From positions 1 to 33,304 of the forward strand of contig DATKNI010000018.1 in NCBI GenBank assembly GCA_035541415.1: 33,304 nucleotides of DNA. Direction: 5' to 3'. Position numbers and translations under genes: made by a program. The number at the start of each line of letters is the position of its first letter. Position 1 is the first letter of the stretch. This stretch comes from JAKAGE01 sp035541415 (GTDB lineage: Bacteria; Patescibacteriota; Minisyncoccia; UBA6257; 2-01-FULL-56-20). Shown here one piece after another: positions 29,410 to 33,304 of the stretch. The notes under the pieces were generated by a model. The model saw only the letters and a program-made list of their open reading frames with translations, was not told the origin of the DNA and searched no databases.

Positions 29410-30717
29410 TTATTTCGATTGGATGATGGCGTTTACTCCCGCCTGCGCCGTTTGGAGCGCCTTCGTGGATTCCGCGGAACCGTTCAGCACGCTCACGATC
29501 GCCGCATTCATCACGTCGGCGATTTTTCCCGAATCTGCCTCGTGCCACGAGCGCGCCGTGAGCGCCTGCGTTCCAAAAATCGAGAGCGTCGGATCGTTTG
29601 CATTGGCCTGGATGACGGACCGGAGCGCGGACGGCGTCCCCGTTTCTTTATTATAGAGCCCAACGAGCGAATTATCCGTCGTGAGGCCGATCACAAAATT
29701 CCATGCGGCGGCAACTTGGCCAAACCGGGCGACGGCCAAGCCTTGATAACTCGGGTAGCTCACGGAAATGGTTGCGCCGCTCGGCTGGGGCACGGCAGCA
29801 ACGGCATAATGCAGGAAGGGAGCTTTCTGCTTAATGTCGGTGGCCGCTGCGGCGTAATCAAAGAGAATTGCGGCTTTGCCTTGGATGAAATTGCTTTCCG
29901 CATCGCCGAGTTCGTCGGTCCACGTGTAATACGGAGACCCCGGATTCGCAAACTGCAGGTAAAAGTTGAATGCGGAAAGGCCCGGCGAAGCGCCGCCACT
30001 CGTACCCGCAAAGCTGGCTCCCGAGAATGTCGGCGTCGTCATCTGCGTGCCGTTTTGGAGCATTAAAAGATAGAGGATATCAACCGCGTTCGGGATGCTT
30101 GCCGCCGAACCGCCGATTGCGGCACCCGCCTGCGTGATCTGGCCTTGGGCATTCGTCTCTCGGAGCCGCGTGACGTCGGTATCAAATTCGTCCCAAGTCT
30201 TGGGCATCTCCGCAATGCCGGCCGAATCAACCAGGTCTTTGTTGTAATACATCGCGAGCGTATCGAGCGAAAGGGGCAGCGCGTACACGTTGCCGCCATC
30301 CACAAAGTCCTGGCTCACGACGGTCGGGAAATCATTCTGCAGGGTGACCAAACTGAACTGTTCGATATTCGTCGCCGGCATCGGCGCAACCACGTTTTCC
30401 CACAGCGGAAGGTCGTGATCGTTTATTTCAAAAACGTCCGGCCCGGTGCCGGCGGCAAGAGCGGCGAGCAGCGTGGTTTGATACGTTGACGCATCGATCT
30501 GCCGGTAGGTTATCTCCGCTCCGTGATTTGCGGATTTGTACGCGTCGAACATGTCTTTCATCGCCTGCGGATCGTCCGTCCCCCACACGACGAGTTTTGC
30601 GGTCACCGTTTTACTCGACGGACGGAGGTTGAAGTACACGACAACGCCTACGAGGAGGACGACAAAAAAAGCAAAGCCGATGATAATGACTTGTTTCTGA
30701 GTGAGTTTGGTTGGCAT
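29410..30717 (-). CDS. Membrane-anchored family 1 solute-binding protein
   Basis: A 435-residue protein of the extracellular sugar-binding (MalE-like, SBP_bac_1) type. It is anchored by an N-terminal helix (about 10-30) and not by a lipobox. Recognisable strings: LVVWGTDDPQAMKDMFDAYK, PDVFEINDHDLPLW, ALPLSLDTLAMYYNKDL, PKTWDEF, NFIQGKAAILFDYA and a C-terminal helical region. Family members deliver sugars to ABC importers, but no permease or ATPase gene is in this window. The gene stands between gyrA and the VirB2-like array on the same strand. It might have been recruited as a surface receptor; that is speculation. A weak AGGA lies before ATG. Confidence 0.87.
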   Translation of the reverse strand: MPTKLTQKQVIIIGFAFFVVLLVGVVVYFNLRPSSKTVTAKLVVWGTDDPQAMKDMFDAYKSANHGAEITYRQIDASTYQTTLLAALAAGTGPDVFEINDHDLPLWENVVAPMPATNIEQFSLVTLQNDFPTVVSQDFVDGGNVYALPLSLDTLAMYYNKDLVDSAGIAEMPKTWDEFDTDVTRLRETNAQGQITQAGAAIGGSAASIPNAVDILYLLMLQNGTQMTTPTFSGASFAGTSGGASPGLSAFNFYLQFANPGSPYYTWTDELGDAESNFIQGKAAILFDYAAAATDIKQKAPFLHYAVAAVPQPSGATISVSYPSYQGLAVARFGQVAAAWNFVIGLTTDNSLVGLYNKETGTPSALRSVIQANANDPTLSIFGTQALTARSWHEADSGKIADVMNAAIVSVLNGSAESTKALQTAQAGVNAIIQSK

Positions 30718-30768
30718 ATTCCTGGTACCGGCGGCGGAATCCTGTCGCGCCTCCCCAAGGAATGCGCT

Positions 30769-33201
30769 TTAGATCACCACCGTTCCGGCTAACCGATCTC
30801 CTTCCTTCAGATTCATGATTCGCACGCCTTGCGCCGAACGTCCCGTCTTGCGGACTGCGCCGAGCTCCGTGCGGATCATCTGTCCCTTGGCTGAAACCGC
30901 AAAAATCTCTTTTTGATCGAGGACGACGTGCGCCGAAATGAGCGGGCCGGTCTTTGGAGTGATCTCCGCCGTCTTGATGCCCGAACCGCCGCGGCTCTGT
31001 GTCTTATATTCCTTGAGCGACGTCTGCTTGGCAAAGCCATGCTCCATCACCACCAAAAACATCGCCTCCTCTCCTTTATTGATTATATCAAAGCCGGCAA
31101 CTTCATCGTTGCTCTTCTTGAGTTTGATCGCGCGGACGCCGCTTGCCGTGCGTCCCATCGGGCGCACCTGCTTCTCGTCGAAGCGGATCGATTGCCCCTG
31201 GCGCGTTGCCAAAATCACCTGGTCGGTTCCCGTCGTGAGCGCCGCCCACTTGAGATGGTCGCCTTTCTTGAGCGAAATCGCGATGATGCCGGTGCGGCGG
31301 ATATTCGCAAAGTCAGCGAGCGGCGTCTTTTTGATGACGCCGTGCGTCGTTACCATCATTAAATATTTCTTCTGCTCGCCTTTCGCGGAATAATTGACGA
31401 TCGCGCTCACGTTTTCATCGGCGGGCAGTTCGAGGAAATTCTGGATGGCGCGGCCTTTCGAGGTGCGCGTGGCCTGCGGGATTTCGTACACTTTGGTTTG
31501 GAACACGCGGCCGCGATCGGTGAAGAAGAGCACGTTGTCGTGCGTGCGCGCGCTGAAGAAGTGCGAGAGGAAATCCTCGTCGGCGACTTCGGAGCCGATA
31601 ATGCCCTTGCCGCCGCGGCGCTGGGACTTGAAGGTGTCGGGCGGGAGGCGCTTGATGTAGCCGCCGCCGGAAACCGTGACGATTGCGCCTTCGTCCTGGA
31701 TGAGGTCTTCGTCGCTCACCGCGTCCGGCGCGCGCGCGACAACCTGCGTGCGCCGTTCGTCGCCGTATTTATTCTTTAGTTCGGTGATTTCATCCTTGAT
31801 GATCTTCACAATCTTAGCCGGGCTCTTCAAAATGAGCTTCAATTCTTCGATAAGCGCTTTCTTTTCTTTGAGTTCGGCTTCGATCTTTTCGTGTTCGAGC
31901 GCGGCAAGCGTCTGCAAGCGCATCTCAAGAATCGCCGTCGCCTGGATATCGCTGAATTTAAATCCTTTTACGAGGTTCATATGCGCATCTTCTTTGTCTT
32001 TTGATTTCTTGATGGTCGCAATGACGCGGTCAATCGAATTGAGCGCCTTCGCGAGGCCTTCCAGAATGTGCGCGCGTTCCTCCGCTTTTTTGAGGTCAAA
32101 CTGCGTGCGGCGGCGGATGACTTCTTTGCGATATGCAACGTATTCAACCAAAATATCGCGCAGGGTGAGGAGCCGCGGCACGAGGCCGCCGTCTTCCGAG
32201 ACGAGCGCGATCATGTTCATATTGAAATTCTTCTGGAGATCGGTGTGCTTGTAGAGAGCGTTCAAAACCTTCTGCGGCGGCACGTCGTTCTTGAGCTCAA
32301 TCACGATGCGCATGCCTTCGCGGTCGGATTCGTCGCGCAAATCGCGGATGCCTTCGATCTTCTTTTCCTGTGCAAGTTCGGCAATCGTTTTGATGAGCTC
32401 GGACTTGTTCACCTGATACGGGATCTCGGTGACAACGATGTCGAATTGTTTGCCGGCTTTTTGTTCAACGATTTCCGCCTTTGCACGCGTGAGGATTGCG
32501 CCGCGTCCGGAAACGTAAGCGTCTTTGATGGCTTTCTTGTCATAAATGATGCCGCCCGTCGGAAAGTCCGGACCTTTCACAAATTCAAGGAGGTCTTCGC
32601 TCGTCGCGTCAGGATTTTCTGCAAGATGTAAAATGGCATCAACGATTTCGTTGAGGTTGTGCGTCGGGATGCTCGTCGCCATACCGACGGCGATGCCGAG
32701 CGTCCCGTTCAAAAGGAGGTTGGGGAGCTTCCCGGGAAGCACCATAGGTTCCTCACGAGTCGCATCGTAGTTTGGCATCCATGGCACCGTTTCCTTTTCA
32801 ATATCAAAAAGCATCTCTTCGGCAATGCGTGTGAGCTTGGCTTCTGTGTAACGATAGGCGGCTGGCGAATCGCCATCAATAGAACCGAAGTTACCTTGTC
32901 CGAGAACGAGCGGGTAGCGCAATGAAAAATCTTGTGCCATGCGGACCATGGCATCATAGACGGAAGAGTCGCCGTGCGGGTGATAGCGCGCAAGCACTTG
33001 GCCGACCACGTTCGCCGATTTACGTGTTTTTGCACTAGCCGTGATCCCGCTATCCCACATATCCCATAAAATTCTTCGGTGCACCGGCTTCAAGCCGTCG
33101 CGCACGTCCGGAAGGGCGCGCGAAACGATCACCGACATCGCATAGTCGAGATAGGATTCGCTAAGTTCTTTGGTTATTTCGCGTTTTTCGTAGTTGGCCA
33201 T
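30769..33201 (-). CDS. gyrA: DNA gyrase subunit A
   Basis: An 810-residue type IIA topoisomerase subunit that cuts and rejoins DNA. YLDYAMSVIVSRALPDVRDGLKPVHRR opens the winged-helix/tower region in two parts. The catalytic tyrosine is Y118 in AAYRYTE. The GyrA box QRRGGKG (527-533), which wraps DNA, marks it as gyrase instead of topoisomerase IV. Six-blade C-terminal repeats follow to the end, without an acidic tail. At the quinolone pocket (HPHGDSSVYD, 74-83), S79 and D83 match the sensitive E. coli residues 83 and 87. It starts eleven bases after the stop of the upstream gene, in the same direction, with GAAGAAA before ATG. Confidence 0.96.
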   Translation of the reverse strand: MANYEKREITKELSESYLDYAMSVIVSRALPDVRDGLKPVHRRILWDMWDSGITASAKTRKSANVVGQVLARYHPHGDSSVYDAMVRMAQDFSLRYPLVLGQGNFGSIDGDSPAAYRYTEAKLTRIAEEMLFDIEKETVPWMPNYDATREEPMVLPGKLPNLLLNGTLGIAVGMATSIPTHNLNEIVDAILHLAENPDATSEDLLEFVKGPDFPTGGIIYDKKAIKDAYVSGRGAILTRAKAEIVEQKAGKQFDIVVTEIPYQVNKSELIKTIAELAQEKKIEGIRDLRDESDREGMRIVIELKNDVPPQKVLNALYKHTDLQKNFNMNMIALVSEDGGLVPRLLTLRDILVEYVAYRKEVIRRRTQFDLKKAEERAHILEGLAKALNSIDRVIATIKKSKDKEDAHMNLVKGFKFSDIQATAILEMRLQTLAALEHEKIEAELKEKKALIEELKLILKSPAKIVKIIKDEITELKNKYGDERRTQVVARAPDAVSDEDLIQDEGAIVTVSGGGYIKRLPPDTFKSQRRGGKGIIGSEVADEDFLSHFFSARTHDNVLFFTDRGRVFQTKVYEIPQATRTSKGRAIQNFLELPADENVSAIVNYSAKGEQKKYLMMVTTHGVIKKTPLADFANIRRTGIIAISLKKGDHLKWAALTTGTDQVILATRQGQSIRFDEKQVRPMGRTASGVRAIKLKKSNDEVAGFDIINKGEEAMFLVVMEHGFAKQTSLKEYKTQSRGGSGIKTAEITPKTGPLISAHVVLDQKEIFAVSAKGQMIRTELGAVRKTGRSAQGVRIMNLKEGDRLAGTVVI

Positions 33202-33211
33202 TTTCTTCGGA

Positions 33212-33304
33212 TTATTGGTTCGGGGTGATGGTGTATTGCTTTGGCTCGCCGAGCGAATTGCCGATGCCCTCGAACCCGTTCACCATCTTATGATATAAAC
33301 CTGC
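33212..33304 (-). CDS. C-terminal end of an unidentified protein
   Basis: The open frame enters from the right edge and ends at TAA 33212-33214. The last residues read AGLYHKMVNGFEG, then IGNSLGEPKQYTITPNQ. The string is too short to name. It is just upstream of gyrA in the same direction and probably in the same transcript. Confidence 0.55.
   Translation of the reverse strand, partial: AGLYHKMVNGFEGIGNSLGEPKQYTITPNQ

Overview
This window looks like a chromosome segment from a candidate phyla radiation (Patescibacteria) bacterium, most likely of the Parcubacteria/Paceibacteria type. The evidence is a set of traits, not a marker phylogeny. There is a tandem set of small VirB2/TrbC-like two-helix membrane proteins, a PemK toxin of the W-rich type common in this group, and a secreted S-layer-like protein with an N-terminal peptidoglycan-binding domain. 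A RodZ-like HTH/membrane protein is also present, and much of the content is informational. TGA is used as a stop (ftsK ends in TGA), which argues against the recoded Gracilibacteria and Absconditabacteria.

Layout. 1-2186 (-): an S-layer/cell-surface protein that runs off the left edge. 2187-2641: no gene, three nested palindromes. 2642-3382 (-): a four-helix-bundle plus winged-helix DNA-binding protein whose gene is packed with a TTGCCGG motif. 3481-3885 (+): a PemK/MazF toxin. 4006-12006 (-): membrane protein, ClpB, HtrA, cysteine desulfurase, a DEDDy exonuclease, a YkuK-like RNase H fold protein and a HAD phosphatase. 12090-14279 (+): FtsK, followed by a Nudix remnant, a candidate small RNA with its own promoter and terminator, and a degenerate tRNA. 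14685-16639 (+): a RodZ-like protein and RecA. 16700-20329 (-): a small membrane protein, PNPase, a NYN nuclease and ribosomal protein S15. 20434-21324 (+): a Xer recombinase. 21421-21996 (-): a cohesin-like surface protein. 22170-22520: tRNA-Leu(UAG) on the minus strand with a remarkable cluster of hairpins behind its 3' end. 22669-26146 (+): three membrane-associated genes (an SPFH protein and two unknowns). 26256-30717 (-): five VirB2-like proteins, one fused to a putative M15-type peptidase, plus a lipid- or membrane-anchored orphan solute-binding protein. 30769-33201 (-): GyrA. The last 93 bases hold the C-terminal end of another minus-strand gene.

How the genes work together. FtsK plus a single Xer recombinase is the usual chromosome-dimer resolution pair. 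RecA, gyrase and the exonuclease cover DNA maintenance. PNPase, S15, NYN and YkuK belong to RNA turnover and translation. ClpB and HtrA are protein quality control. The surface side comprises the S-layer-like protein, the cohesin-like protein, the VirB2-like array, the peptidase fusion and the SPFH module; most of it is functionally undefined.

The most unusual signals are these. (1) The tRNA-Leu 3' end is duplicated as an 18-bp direct repeat bounding about 270 bp of stacked hairpins, including a perfect 28-bp inverted repeat. (2) The TTGCCGG motif is enriched independently of reading frame and orientation inside one regulator-like gene and its promoter. (3) Many genes have a TATAAT-like -10 box 6-8 bases before the start codon, which implies leaderless mRNAs, whereas the SPFH module has canonical Shine-Dalgarno sites. 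(4) A promoter-terminator unit near 14.4 kb has no ORF.
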